Both the position numbers and the translations under genes were made by a program. The notes beneath the pieces are model-generated. The model saw only the letters and a program-made list of their open reading frames with translations, had not been told where the DNA came from and did no database searches. From Fabrea salina (taxonomy: Eukaryota > Ciliophora > Heterotrichea > Heterotrichida > Fabreidae), in NCBI GenBank assembly GCA_022984795.1, contig JALIHJ010000024.1:223808-287807 (forward strand): a DNA stretch of 64,000 nt, read 5' to 3'. Positions 19,816-29,610 of the stretch are shown here, in pieces (the stretch's first letter is position 1; each line of letters opens with the position of its first letter).

Positions 19816-20693
19816 GAGAGTTGTAAAAAGAGCCTTGAGTAGATAGCGCCCACCAGTGGAAACATTGCAGGCAAAAACAAAGGCGCATACACCCCTATTT
19901 TAAAGTCCCACTGGAAGTACTCTTCTCTGTACATACTGGGACTATAGTTGAGTCTTTTCAAAGTAATCAGCATGTGCATGTACTCCTCTGGAGTGTACTG
20001 TTTAGGCTTGCTTAAGTACTGGATAGCTTGGTAGTCTTCTGAGTTGACGACTGGGTTGTTTTCTTCAAGCAACTTGTTGAAAGTGTCTATTTGGGAGTTT
20101 ATTTCAGAAACTAAGTAGTTTTTGACAGTGGAGTTTTTTTCTTGGATTTCAGAACTAGTAAGTCCGTTGAGCAGTTTCTCTTGTGTTTGGGGGAACCCTA
20201 AAGCTGCTCTCAATGAGTTGATGTATATTGGAGTGAGTTGGCTTATCTGGCTTTCAGTCAAGTAGTAAACGTCTTCTGGGTGTGTGCATTCTTTTTTGGA
20301 CACAAACACAGTCACTGAAGTCAAGTTCCTAGAAGACTCGATGTTAAGAGGTTCTGTGTACAAAGAGTATTTGTCTGGTTGTTCGTTGCAATTGCTGCAA
20401 CAAAGGTTCCCAATGGAGTGCTGGATTCTGAGTTCAAGCATCAAAAAGTGAGAAAACTGATTTGTAACAGTTTCGAGTTCTTCGAGGGTACTTAGAGGAA
20501 CTTCCAAAGGTCTTTGGAACACAAGGTTCAAGTAAACAACTCTGGGTTCCAGGTTGTGTTTGGTCTGGGCAGTTAAACTAAGTTTAGGAATAAAGGAAAC
20601 GTAGGTAGACCCAGTCCAGGTTTCCCAAAGCCAAATACTGCCTACCAAAGCTATGACTGCCAAGTTGTAAAAGATTCCTTTTCTTTGCCCCAT
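19812..20693 (-). CDS. PIGS: GPI transamidase subunit PIG-S-like
   Basis: A 293-residue protein starting at MGQRKGIFYNLAVIALVG, where a membrane helix begins a few residues in. A lumenal domain and a C-terminal helix (GVYAPLFLPAMFPLVGAI) follow, the same two-helix layout as PIG-S. Family landmarks are ITPIYINSLRAALGFP-like (the LRxxLG block near residue 165) and the tail segment with DFKIGVYAPLF, the counterpart of 'EHKFAVYLPLF'. PIG-S is part of the ER complex that attaches GPI anchors to proteins; ciliates coat their surface with GPI-anchored proteins. It is about half the length of animal PIG-S. Only 9 bases separate its ATG from the divergent gene at 20703; longer upstream frames use non-ATG starts and are not favoured. 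Confidence 0.72.
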   Translation of the reverse strand: MGQRKGIFYNLAVIALVGSIWLWETWTGSTYVSFIPKLSLTAQTKHNLEPRVVYLNLVFQRPLEVPLSTLEELETVTNQFSHFLMLELRIQHSIGNLCCSNCNEQPDKYSLYTEPLNIESSRNLTSVTVFVSKKECTHPEDVYYLTESQISQLTPIYINSLRAALGFPQTQEKLLNGLTSSEIQEKNSTVKNYLVSEINSQIDTFNKLLEENNPVVNSEDYQAIQYLSKPKQYTPEEYMHMLITLKRLNYSPSMYREEYFQWDFKIGVYAPLFLPAMFPLVGAIYSRLFLQLS

Positions 20694-20702
20694 GAATGAA
20701 AA

Positions 20703-21749
20703 ATGGGCAACACTTGCTGCAACAAAAGAATCAACAAAATTCCAGAAGAGACTGACTCCCAGTTCGAAAGCCTTAAAGTCGAAAGCAAACCTTTTGAGTT
20801 TGAACAAAAAAGCGACTCAAACTCACACGAGTCCTTTTTTAAACAAGACTTCCAGTACATAAAGCCCCCCACTGAAACTTTTGTTCAAGTTAAGGAACCT
20901 AATAAGGAATCTAAAAAGGAAACTAAAATTGCTTATTCGAAAACAACTGTGTCTGAATTTTCCAACGCTTTGAAGCCTAACGAACTCTACTCCTCTTCTG
21001 AAGAAGACATACTTAACTACGACTTAGAATCAGTTAGGCACTTAACAAACGACCAAAAAAAACAGATCACTTCCCTTCTAGATACTCACTCGCACCTTGT
21101 TGAAGACTCCTTGCCAGAGGAACTCGAAGGCCACTTGTGCGTTACTTATCTAGTTCCTGACAAGTCCGAAGAAAAAGTTCTCCTGGTCACTTCTAAGGCA
21201 CTGTATGTTGTAGACCCAGACAACCTAAGCAAAGTTTCAGTCCGGGTCAGTGTCAACGAACTAGAAATGCTTCTAGTTTCTGAAAACAGAAAAACAACTA
21301 TGATAGCAGGTGACTGGCGTGTGTGCTTAGCCTGCAGACAAATGCAGGACTTACTCAGAGCTGTTCAGCAAGTCCACTGGGAACTTACTGGAATGTACTT
21401 GCCTTGGCACACTAAAGGTAACCGGACTGACTTGTTAGAGAAACTTAGCAAACAAGAACTAGAAGTACCCGTTATGAAGGAAAAAATCCTGGACTTAATT
21501 GTTAGAAAAGGAAAAGTAGGCGAAAAGCTTCTGTACGAAAACGACTCACTAGTTGTTACTGACTTGGCAGTGTACAACTCAGACTCCGGTGAAAGGGTGC
21601 CCTTGTCCAGAATAGAGCACTTAGAGTATCTGGAAGGAGTCTGCTACTTAAGAACTAAAGCCGGGGAGTACTCTTGGAAAACTGACACGGAGGGAGTCGA
21701 GGCTATTTCAAAAGCTGCCTCAAACAGAAACAACTCAGTGACTTATTAA
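20703..21749 (+). CDS. acylated protein with myosin TH1-like (PH-fold) modules
   Basis: A 348-residue soluble protein. The N-terminus MGNTCCNKR is a clear myristoylation and dual-palmitoylation signal, which also fixes the start. Residues about 20-105 are low-complexity and Ser/Glu/Lys-rich. Around 140-230 is a segment like the myosin-I tail homology 1 fold: KVLLVTSKALYVVD, then an ELEMLLVS strand and a C-terminal helix. A second, weaker strand-rich module with a similar start (KLLYENDSLVVTDLAVY) fills about 265-348. A lipid-binding membrane adaptor is inferred; no family name can be assigned. It is followed 12 bases later by the thioredoxin-like gene on the same strand. Confidence 0.7.
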   Translation: MGNTCCNKRINKIPEETDSQFESLKVESKPFEFEQKSDSNSHESFFKQDFQYIKPPTETFVQVKEPNKESKKETKIAYSKTTVSEFSNALKPNELYSSSEEDILNYDLESVRHLTNDQKKQITSLLDTHSHLVEDSLPEELEGHLCVTYLVPDKSEEKVLLVTSKALYVVDPDNLSKVSVRVSVNELEMLLVSENRKTTMIAGDWRVCLACRQMQDLLRAVQQVHWELTGMYLPWHTKGNRTDLLEKLSKQELEVPVMKEKILDLIVRKGKVGEKLLYENDSLVVTDLAVYNSDSGERVPLSRIEHLEYLEGVCYLRTKAGEYSWKTDTEGVEAISKAASNRNNSVTY

Positions 21750-21761
21750 TTTAATTCTAGA

Positions 21762-22448
21762 ATGGTGATACTGCTTCTATTTGCCTTGGCAAAAGCAGAC
21801 TGGTGGGAGGGTCTGGAAAGCACTTCTCTGACTGAAAACAACTACCAAGAAGTCATAGGGCTACACTCTGCTGTTGTTTTGGAGTTCTACTCTCCTTACT
21901 GTGAATTCTGCAAAAGCTTAAAAGACGACTATGAAAAGGTTTGGAAGCACTTTAGCAACCACCCTGAAATCACAGTTGCCAGAACCAATGCTATTGAAAA
22001 CCAAAAACTGGCCCAACTTTACAGAGTAGAGTCCTTTCCAACTATTTTGTTCATTCCTCCTCACACCTGGGAAGCTTTTTCGGAGTTTGAAGGACACAGA
22101 ACTTTTGAAAACATTGTTAAGTGGGTTAACCTCAGTTATAAATTAGCCAATGAAGATGTGCAGTACCAAGTCACTGTAAAGGACGCCTCTGCTGAAGACA
22201 ATGTTAAATGGAGAGCTGAGTTTGAGTTCTTGAACAACCAAATTGAAGAGTTCAAAACTCAAGTTCTTAGCCAACTTGAGTCTTTGCAGATCCAAGTAAC
22301 TTCAGCGGAAAAGCAAGTTAAGGAACTCCAGAACCCCCACAACTTCACTTTATACTTAGTTGTACTTTTAGGCTCAGCAGTTTGTTACTTAATGTGGAAG
22401 CAGTCCAAAGACACCAAAGTCTTAGCTTCTAGGGACTTAAGACTTTAA
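21762..22448 (+). CDS. thioredoxin-like membrane protein (PDI-related)
   Basis: A 228-residue protein with a signal peptide (MVILLLFALAKA), one thioredoxin fold (about 20-130) and a C-terminal membrane helix near 198-215 (LYLVVLLGSAVCYLMW) followed by a short basic tail. The active site is CEFC in EFYSPYCEFCKSL, and the cis-Pro loop is ESFPTILF. A coiled segment links fold and membrane. This is the plan of ER membrane thioredoxin-related proteins such as the TMX group, which reshuffle disulfides in secretory clients; the cysteine-rich surface proteins encoded nearby are the sort of client expected. Its stop codon overlaps that of the convergent PSI-domain gene within TTAA. Confidence 0.85.
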   Translation: MVILLLFALAKADWWEGLESTSLTENNYQEVIGLHSAVVLEFYSPYCEFCKSLKDDYEKVWKHFSNHPEITVARTNAIENQKLAQLYRVESFPTILFIPPHTWEAFSEFEGHRTFENIVKWVNLSYKLANEDVQYQVTVKDASAEDNVKWRAEFEFLNNQIEEFKTQVLSQLESLQIQVTSAEKQVKELQNPHNFTLYLVVLLGSAVCYLMWKQSKDTKVLASRDLRL

Positions 22449-23434
22449 TTACTAAGAAACGACACAAAGCTAGAAGACTTCTCTAAATTGCTAACTACAG
22501 TTTCAGACTCGTCCAACACTTCTTCACTGATTTCTGCGGAAGTCTCTTCTGTGTAGGCATTCCAAGTTTCTATTTGGAACTCTGCTTCTTCTCTGTTTTC
22601 CTCTGAAGCCTGGGCATCAACCACTGGTTCTATTTCTTGGTAGTTGTCGGAGTAAATCTGGTTAGTTATTTCTTGGCTTACAGCAGACTGCTCCAGAATG
22701 GACTCTCTAGCGATTTCCAACACTTCGATTTCGAAAAGCAACTCTTCACGTTCTTCTTCAAGTTCTGTGTACTCTGCTTGGAGTTGAGAGGCCTCTTTCG
22801 ACCCTGTTGCAATTGGGGCAGACTGGCCTTGGGGTTTGTTTTTAGGACACTCAGAGTTGCCTTCCAGGTGATAGTAGAACTCCTGGCTGCAAGAGTTAGA
22901 AATGCTTGCTGTTCCTTCTAAGCAGTAGTTGCCTTCTTGACACCACCCACAAAGAGGGTCCATTATGCACAAGTCGCAGGAGTTGTACTGCTCACAACCT
23001 TCAGAGGAGCAAGTCTCTGAGTTAAATATAGTGCACTCTCCTTCGTAAGGTCCTTTTTGGTTTCCTAAAACACACTCCTTTTCAACAGGGCACCAAACAC
23101 AGTGCTCATTAGGAACACACTCGAAGCAAGAGGACTTGGCTTTGCAATTTTCAAGTGCTTGCAAATACTCCCGATACACTTCTTGAATTTCTTCATCTAA
23201 ACTTTCTACTTCCTCTTCGCGCTTTTCGATTTCGTGCTGTATTAAGATGTCTCCTGACTCTCCACTTAGTTCTTTAGCTTCTTGAAGTTCTTCATTAAGG
23301 TCTATAAGCACGTCCTGAGTTTCTTCAGAAAGGTTTTTAAACGAAGCATTTTCTGCATCCACTCCTTCAGCAGTAGCACCTTCGGGAGTGCTTTGGGCAC
23401 AAGCACCTACTAGCAGAAGCATTAAAGCCTTCAT
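22445..23434 (-). CDS. secreted PSI-domain protein with coiled coils
   Basis: A 329-residue protein with a signal peptide (MKALMLLLVGACAQ), an acidic coiled coil (about 25-95) and two PSI-like (plexin-semaphorin-integrin) cysteine modules at about 97-190 (CFECVPNEHCVWC; CDLCIMDPLCGWC). A second Glu-rich coiled coil forms the C-terminal third. No membrane helix or GPI signal is evident at the C-terminus, so it is probably secreted or lumenal. The function is unknown. It is divergent from the mini membrane protein at 23493 across a 58-base spacer, and its stop overlaps the thioredoxin gene's stop. Confidence 0.75.
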   Translation of the reverse strand: MKALMLLLVGACAQSTPEGATAEGVDAENASFKNLSEETQDVLIDLNEELQEAKELSGESGDILIQHEIEKREEEVESLDEEIQEVYREYLQALENCKAKSSCFECVPNEHCVWCPVEKECVLGNQKGPYEGECTIFNSETCSSEGCEQYNSCDLCIMDPLCGWCQEGNYCLEGTASISNSCSQEFYYHLEGNSECPKNKPQGQSAPIATGSKEASQLQAEYTELEEEREELLFEIEVLEIARESILEQSAVSQEITNQIYSDNYQEIEPVVDAQASEENREEAEFQIETWNAYTEETSAEISEEVLDESETVVSNLEKSSSFVSFLSN

Positions 23435-23492
23435 TACTTACCGTTTTATCTAGACATGGAAGCCCGAGTCCTTTGCTAGATAGTTTATAAAA

Positions 23493-23711
23493 ATGAGAAA
23501 CCTAGTGCTTGCAGGAGTCTTTTATACAGCCTACGCAGTGAACGAAGTCAACAGCCAAGACCAAATCCCACTGAACCCCTCGGCACTTTCTGGAATACTT
23601 GTAGTGCTGATGCTTTTGGTGTTTTTGTTCGGAGGCATAGCAGCTATGGCTGGTATCCAGGGTCCTTCCTCTTACTCAAATGTTCCACTTCTTATCGGAA
23701 AGGAAAAGTAA
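23493..23711 (+). CDS. 72-residue membrane protein, possibly V-ATPase Ac45/Voa1-like tail
   Basis: A small protein with a signal-like N-terminus (MRNLVLAGVFYTAYA), a short lumenal segment and one strong membrane helix (LSGILVVLMLLVFLFGGIAAM) followed by a short tail with SSYSNVPLLIGKEK. The layout (helix, then a short cytosolic Gln/Pro turn) resembles the membrane tail of the V-ATPase accessory subunit Ac45/Voa1, but without its lumenal domain. That link is a pattern impression, not a firm match. It has its own divergent 58-base spacer and sits 19 bases from the convergent polytopic gene, so there is no room for a larger gene here. Confidence 0.55.
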   Translation: MRNLVLAGVFYTAYAVNEVNSQDQIPLNPSALSGILVVLMLLVFLFGGIAAMAGIQGPSSYSNVPLLIGKEK

Positions 23712-23730
23712 GCATAACTTATTACCTAAC

Positions 23731-26700
23731 TTAGTTTCTTCTTTTGTAAATAAAATGCAGTGCCGCTGCACCTAGCAAAATACTTACTGAACCACAGCAC
23801 ATCACTATGAACACTAGTTCCTTTTGCTGGGCGTAAGTGTTCATCAGTGCCAGCAGTAGAATCCACACCGACAAAAGAAAGCTTCCTGAGTTCCATATGT
23901 TGAAGTATCCCACAATGCAGGGCCTGCTAGATATACTCACCACAAGTATCAGGAACTGAGTTGACAAACTCACTACGAGCTGCAACTCTAAATCAGTTTC
24001 ATAGGGGAAAAAAGTTGCTACTCCCGAAACTAGCAGTTTACTCTGACTTAAAAGAACCAAGTAGCCAGGCTTGAACTTAAAGTCCAGACCTAAATCCTGG
24101 AACTGCAAGTTGGGGTACATAAATGTTGCCACTGGGTAGTAAAGCAGCATCCCTAGCAACCCAAAACACATGTAAAGCCAGTGCTCTCCCTCAAAGCACT
24201 CAATTTCCTCTCTGTAAAGTTTCCAAGTACTTCCTGACATGTCACACGCAAACACCCCTAAAATTCCTTTGATTATGCCTGCATAAAGACCCCCTCCTAA
24301 AAGCACTATGCTCTTGGTAAGCCAGTAGGTAATTGAGCATTTCTTTGGAGGTCCTCCGTCAGAAGCTCTGCCAAAGGTGCCTTTCTTTACTTGTCTAATA
24401 GCAGGAATAGACATCAAAAAGTACGCTGCACACAGTCCAAAAGCACTCCAAAAAACTAACTTGAACTGAGAAAACTCCACCAAAGCAAACTCGCTTGTAC
24501 TGGAAGCTTCTTGCTGCAAGTAAGCCCATCCGACTTCCTTTCTAAAAGCTATACCTGTTAAAGAAAGCACTTCCAAAGTTTTGGAGCAGAAAAACACTGT
24601 GTTTGTGAAGCTCCAAGTTGGAACTGCAGACAGTTGCGAGTTCCTGCTTTGGTACTCTTGGGTTGTTTTTGAAAGTGTGGATGTTATGAACTGGGTTATT
24701 TCAGGCCACTCTGGACTTTGTCTTCTTTCTGTGACCTTCTCCTCTACTTCCTTTTCGTGCTCTACTTTAGGTTGGCTTTGCAAAGCACAGATCATTACTA
24801 GTTTCTTAAACAGTCTTGCAAACACTTCTAAGCACCCAATGATCTTTTTAGCTATGTAATCAAACAGTGCGTACAGTCTGTCAGTGCAATTGTGAGTCTC
24901 TGGGAAACTTGCTTCTTCAAGGTTCAAGCTAACCTGCTCAACACTGCGACTAGATAACTCCTCAGAACTCAGTCTCCGCTTTGGGTTTGATTTTTGGTAA
25001 ACTTCTTCCCAAATCCTAGGTCGCCTCATAACCTTTGGAATGCAAATCATTAAGTTGGGGTATAAGTAGTTGGTGACTAGCTTAGTTTCTGCAACTTCAC
25101 TAGGTGCACTTGGGTAGAGTGCTCTTGAAATAGACCCTAGCAAGTCTTTAGCAAATACTTTGAAGTCTATAGGTCTAGCTCCATAGTTCGTCACTTTAGC
25201 ATGCATGATTTGAACACCTGACTTAGGAAAGTAGTCACTGGGCATAAGTCTCACTAGTCTCAACAAGTCCATTAAGTTCTCTAAGTCGAGAGTTTGTTTG
25301 TTTCTGGCAAAAAACAAAAACACTACTTTAAGCCATTCTTTGCGAACTGAGGAACTTTCAGCAAGTAACTGAGCCTCAGGTCTAGTCCTTAAATAGTCGA
25401 ATGCCTTTGCGTTTATGGGTCTTTGCTCGATTTCACTTAAGTTAGGGTACTGCAGGCTGAATTCTACTTGTTTTTTAAACTCTTCTTGGCTTATGTGGTT
25501 TGAAGCATCAAACGAGTCCAACTCTTCCCAGCTGAACCCAAACACTCTGGAGTCATTAACTTCTTCTACAATAGCAGCTTCTTCTGGGTAGGTACTAAAA
25601 CACCCTAAATACTCCCAACAACTTTTTTTGTTGTCTTTTTGGGGTTTCTCTAGTTCTTGGTTAGCAAGTTTTTTGTAAGTGCCTCCGTCTACAATGGACT
25701 TAGAAAACCTTAAGTCGGGGTCGTCTTCTTCAACTGGCCACCAGTAAAACACTTCTTCTTGGTTCAGAACTTCAGTGTACTCTTGACTGCCTAAGTACAA
25801 GAACTGTTCGTACATAACCCGCAGCAACCTAGGCTCTCCTCTGACTCCTATGGTTACAAGGGCCTTTCTGAGTTCTTCTACACAAAACCTAGCTTTTTTC
25901 TCCTGGTCTAACTTTTTAAGTATGAAGTTCAGCACTAAACTAAAGCAAGAAACGCCCACCATAAGTAACAAACTAGTGAACCCTATGAAAGTTGAGATAA
26001 CGTCTGCTAAGTCTTCTTCTTCAGTAAAGACAGCTAAGGCTGCAGGAAGCATCACTCCAAAAGGAATGAACACAAAGCACCAACAACAAGACATCAAAAG
26101 AGAAGTGCCCACTCCTGAAAAGGACCCTAGTCTTGTTTTAGCTTCCAAAACTCCAACACCCAACAACACTATAAACACCAACCAGACTGATAAGCACAAA
26201 AACACATTGCTACCCACTTCCTCAAGCACACTAAACAGAATGATAAAAGTAGGAAACCCCACACAAAAAACCCCTGCAAAAACAATCTGGAACTTTTTCT
26301 TCTTTTGAGTGTAGAACTCAGACCCATTTGCACTTTGAGAAAGTCCTAAAATAAGGTTTTCTAAGTTCTCAGACACGTTTTCACTCAGTTTCAGTTTGAG
26401 TAAACAGTTAGAAACAAAGTAGAGAAAAGGAAAAAATATCACACTGCCCAGTGCAATCCCCCAGCCCCAGTGCATCTTTTCAGAACTTATTATTGAGCAC
26501 AACAAAACCAAAACTCCTAAAATAAAGCCTAAAACACTTATAAGTAAAGTCAGGCTTTTTGTCGACATCCTGGAAAAGACCCTTTTCATAAGTGTTTTTG
26601 GTAGCTTGCAAAAGTTAACTGCTTTTTTGGACAAAAACACCAAAACAAACACACCCAAAGCTAAAAAAGAAACTACCAAAGAGTAGTAACTAACTGAATA

Positions 26701-27879
26701 GGATATGTACCCTACAGTGTGCATTGGGTACAAGTAACCCAAAGGCACAACTAGAACTAAACACAGAGCTGAGCTTAAGTAGTGGTAACTTTCAGTGAAA
26801 CTTTCCTTAACAAGAGCTAGTACACTCCAGTAAAGGGTTGTTGCAGGGGCTGAAAGCAACCCCATAAGCAAGGTGCTTGACTCAAAGTAGAAGTACAGAG
26901 GAACCCAAGCCAAACTTGGCACTAAAAAGAAAATGTACCCTCCAAACAAAAGCTTGTCTTCTACTCTGAGTTCAGAGGAGTAAAACCCCAAACAGACCAT
27001 TGAAAACACTGGAATGTACAGTGTGTAAAACAAGCTCACACAGTAAGCTTCGTTAAAACTCAAAAGGTCCTTTTCGAACTCCTCCAAAAAAACGTAAAAA
27101 GAGTAAACTTCACACCCCAAAACAGCTCCAAAGGTGCTTAAAGAAGCCACTACTCCAAGTGCTTTGGACCTTACTGTGCTTTGAAAGTATTTGAAGTGGT
27201 AGTAAGTCCAAGGAACAACAAAGGTTCCTATTAAAGGAGCTACTAGCAGTTTAGATAATTCTTTTACAAAAGAAGCTTCTAAGTGTTCAGTAGTTAAAAT
27301 CATGTACCCAGGCACACACAAACTCAGTCCAGGAACCAAAATGCACAGTCCCAGCATCAACAGGTTTCCAACCAAAGGCCTCTTTATTTCAACCATACTG
27401 CTTCGCGCAGACTTAAGCACCAATATAAATAACAAAATAGCTGGAATCAACCCTAGCATCACCAGTGCTTGGTAGTTATAAACTTCGTAGTAAAGGCAAA
27501 GCCCCAGTGCTCCCAAAGGAACTAGTATTCCACCAATCATACAGACCAGTAAGTACTTTCCAATTCTTATTTTGATGAGTCTAAGTAGAACTTACGTAGC
27601 TGCTAGCAATGTGCTTAGTATAACTAAAGGCCAAAGCAAGTCTGCAACAAACTTCCTGTAAGAATTGGCTTGGACCACTTGGTTGGTGGAAGCTTCAATG
27701 AACAATCCTGCCATAGAAAACCCAATCGTCAAAAAACACGAAAAAGCAAAGTAGTCAAACTTACTGCAAACTCCAAAGTACTTGCATTTCAGTAGTTTTT
27801 GCAACCAAGTAAGTCCAGCCCCGTACATGTCTCTGATTTCAGACTCCCTTCTTTGGAGGTTCCCATTATTAGAAAACAT
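23731..27879 (-). CDS. 1,377-residue polytopic membrane protein of unknown function (one 15-base intron)
   Basis: Exons 27879-27596 and 27580-23731 join across a 15-base intron and keep frame (…AAT|LIKIRIG…), giving 1,377 residues. The N-terminal about 600 residues contain many closely spaced hydrophobic helices, the middle (about 640-1000) is largely soluble and charged (DDPDLRFSKSIVDGG; NAKAFDYLRTRPEAQ), and the last about 300 residues hold roughly eight more helices. Cysteine content is low and there is no P-loop, pore signature or known transporter motif. The bipartite layout with a large central cytosolic domain is like several unassigned ciliate membrane proteins. I do not recognise the family. 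The start at 27879 lies 8 bases after the stop of the upstream same-strand coiled-coil gene. Confidence 0.8.
27581..27595 (-). other. 15-base intron
   Basis: On the minus strand it reads GTAAGTTCTACTTAG. It contains an in-frame stop that splits the gene into two frames; removal restores one frame of 1,377 residues. The A at intron position 10 is shared with the other introns and is the likely branch point. Confidence 0.93.
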
Positions 27880-27887
27880 TACAATTA

Positions 27888-29429
27888 CTAGTCTTGGTAC
27901 CTTTTGTTTTCTTGGAAGTTGGTTTTGGAGTAGAGTTGTTGTTTGAGAAGTTCCAAGTCTTCTTCTTGTTTTTTGTTGAGTTCTTTGAAGTTCTCTAAAC
28001 TACTTCTTTCGTTGCGCAGGTCGCCTGTAAGTTCAATGATTTCAGAGTCCTTTGCCTTTAACTGGACTTTGAGTTGTTTAACTTCTTCTTTGAGGTTGTC
28101 GCACATTTCTCTTAAGTTGGTGTAGTTGTCTCGTTTGGCAGCTAAGTAAAGGGCTGAGCCTTGCTTGTAAGCTTCTAAGTTTTCTTTTTCGAGCAGTTCT
28201 ACTTTTTCTTGCAAAAAGACCACTTGTTTAGAGAGTTCTTTGGTTTTTTCTCTGTAATTGTTGGTTTCTTCTTCTTGTGCAGTCAGTATGTCTTGGGGAA
28301 CTAAGTTTTCGGACATCAAGCTTTGCACTTTCGACCTTAAGATCTCTATTTCAATGTCTTTGGCTTGGCTTGACTCTCGGTTTTGGAGTTCTGTGACTCT
28401 TGTTTCTAGGGTTTTGATAGCTAAGTCTTTTTCTTTAAGGTTGTTTTCAAGTTCTGCTATTTGGGAGTCTTTGTCTGTAAGGTGTTTGTGGAGGTCTTTG
28501 GTCTTTTGGGAACTAGCTAAGTCTTGAGAAGCCAGTTTCTCTTCAATGACTTTGGTGTAAGAAACGAGTTCGGTGTTCTCTGTTTGCAGTTTGTGGACTT
28601 GTTGTTGAAGAGACTCTATGTGGGAGTCTTGTTGGACTACTTGGTTTTTTAGTTCTTTAATGGTTTCTTCGTGTTCACTGATGTTTTTAAGGAGTTCGTC
28701 TGACTTGATGGATTCTTCTCTTAGTTTGTTGGAGTTCTTCGACAAACTAGCTTTTAAGCTGGAGTTTTCGTTTTGGAGTTTTTCAAGTTGTTCTTTTGTT
28801 GTTTGGGTTTCTTGGAAGTCACTGGTCAGTTTTTCTATAGTTTCTCTTTGGTGGGTGATGAACTCTTCCTTGGAAGCAAGGTCTGCTTTGAGGTTGTCTA
28901 TTTCGTCTGTGAGTTCGGCAATTTGTTGGTAGCCTAGGGTTTGTTGGTTCTCGAACTTGTTTTCAAGGTCCTTTACAGCTTTGTCAGCTTTGAGGCGGGA
29001 TTGTTTTTTAGCTACTTGGGCTCTGAGTTTTTTGATTTCAATTTGCATTTCTTCCCGACTCATAGGTCTGACTCTCGGGGGACCTTTGTTTAAGTACTTG
29101 ATTATTTGTTCGTCGCACTGGTCTTGGTCTTCGATTAAATCCCTCAGGGCTTGGATTGCAACTTCTTGTTGGGCAAGTTCAGTTTTAAGTTTTTCGATGA
29201 GTTTAGAACGGTTGTTGTTTTTGTCTTGAGCTCTGAGTTTGGTGTTTTGTTCCTTGAGTTCCTGTATGCTTTTCATGAGGGCTTTGATCTTTTTTGACTG
29301 GTCTTGGGACTTCTCTTGGGACTTTTCCTGGGACTTTTCCTGGGATTTTTCTTCTTCTAGTTTCTTTTCCAAAAAAGCCACTTTTAAGGCTAGTTCCCCC
29401 ACTTTTTTCTTCCAGTTTTCAACCGACAT
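27888..29429 (-). CDS. long coiled-coil protein
   Basis: A 513-residue protein, almost entirely heptad-patterned coiled coil rich in Glu, Lys, Gln and Leu. Residues about 28-45 hold a tandem EKSQ repeat (four EKSQ units in a row). A short break occurs near 112-125 (KGPPRVRPMSREEM). No motor, GRIP, FYVE or other capping domain is visible. Such proteins in ciliates commonly belong to basal bodies, cortical fibres or tethers; which one cannot be read from sequence. The stop is 8 bases before the next same-strand start, too close for separate untranslated regions. Confidence 0.7.
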   Translation of the reverse strand: MSVENWKKKVGELALKVAFLEKKLEEEKSQEKSQEKSQEKSQDQSKKIKALMKSIQELKEQNTKLRAQDKNNNRSKLIEKLKTELAQQEVAIQALRDLIEDQDQCDEQIIKYLNKGPPRVRPMSREEMQIEIKKLRAQVAKKQSRLKADKAVKDLENKFENQQTLGYQQIAELTDEIDNLKADLASKEEFITHQRETIEKLTSDFQETQTTKEQLEKLQNENSSLKASLSKNSNKLREESIKSDELLKNISEHEETIKELKNQVVQQDSHIESLQQQVHKLQTENTELVSYTKVIEEKLASQDLASSQKTKDLHKHLTDKDSQIAELENNLKEKDLAIKTLETRVTELQNRESSQAKDIEIEILRSKVQSLMSENLVPQDILTAQEEETNNYREKTKELSKQVVFLQEKVELLEKENLEAYKQGSALYLAAKRDNYTNLREMCDNLKEEVKQLKVQLKAKDSEIIELTGDLRNERSSLENFKELNKKQEEDLELLKQQLYSKTNFQENKRYQD

Positions 29430-29610
29430 TCAAATCTAAGAATTATTATAATGACGCACCAGAACAACCAGGGTTTCCAAAGACCACAGGTCTCAGCACC
29501 AGGCACCTTAACTAGTGGCAATTAGTTTCGATTCCTTTAAGTTTACTTTAAACTATACAATATCCCTAGTCACCAGAATGATATTTAAATAGCCATGGCT
29601 ATAATAATAA
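29430..29610. promoter_or_regulatory. 181-base divergent spacer and Piwi leader
   Basis: The longest gap in the dense core, between the coiled-coil start and the Piwi start. It includes a short upstream frame from an ATG at 29453, 24 codons rich in Gln, Pro and Asn before a stop, and AT-rich stretches (TTTACTTTAAACTATACAA; ATATTTAAATAGCC) just before the Piwi ATG. The upstream frame could be a regulatory uORF or chance. Confidence 0.45.
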
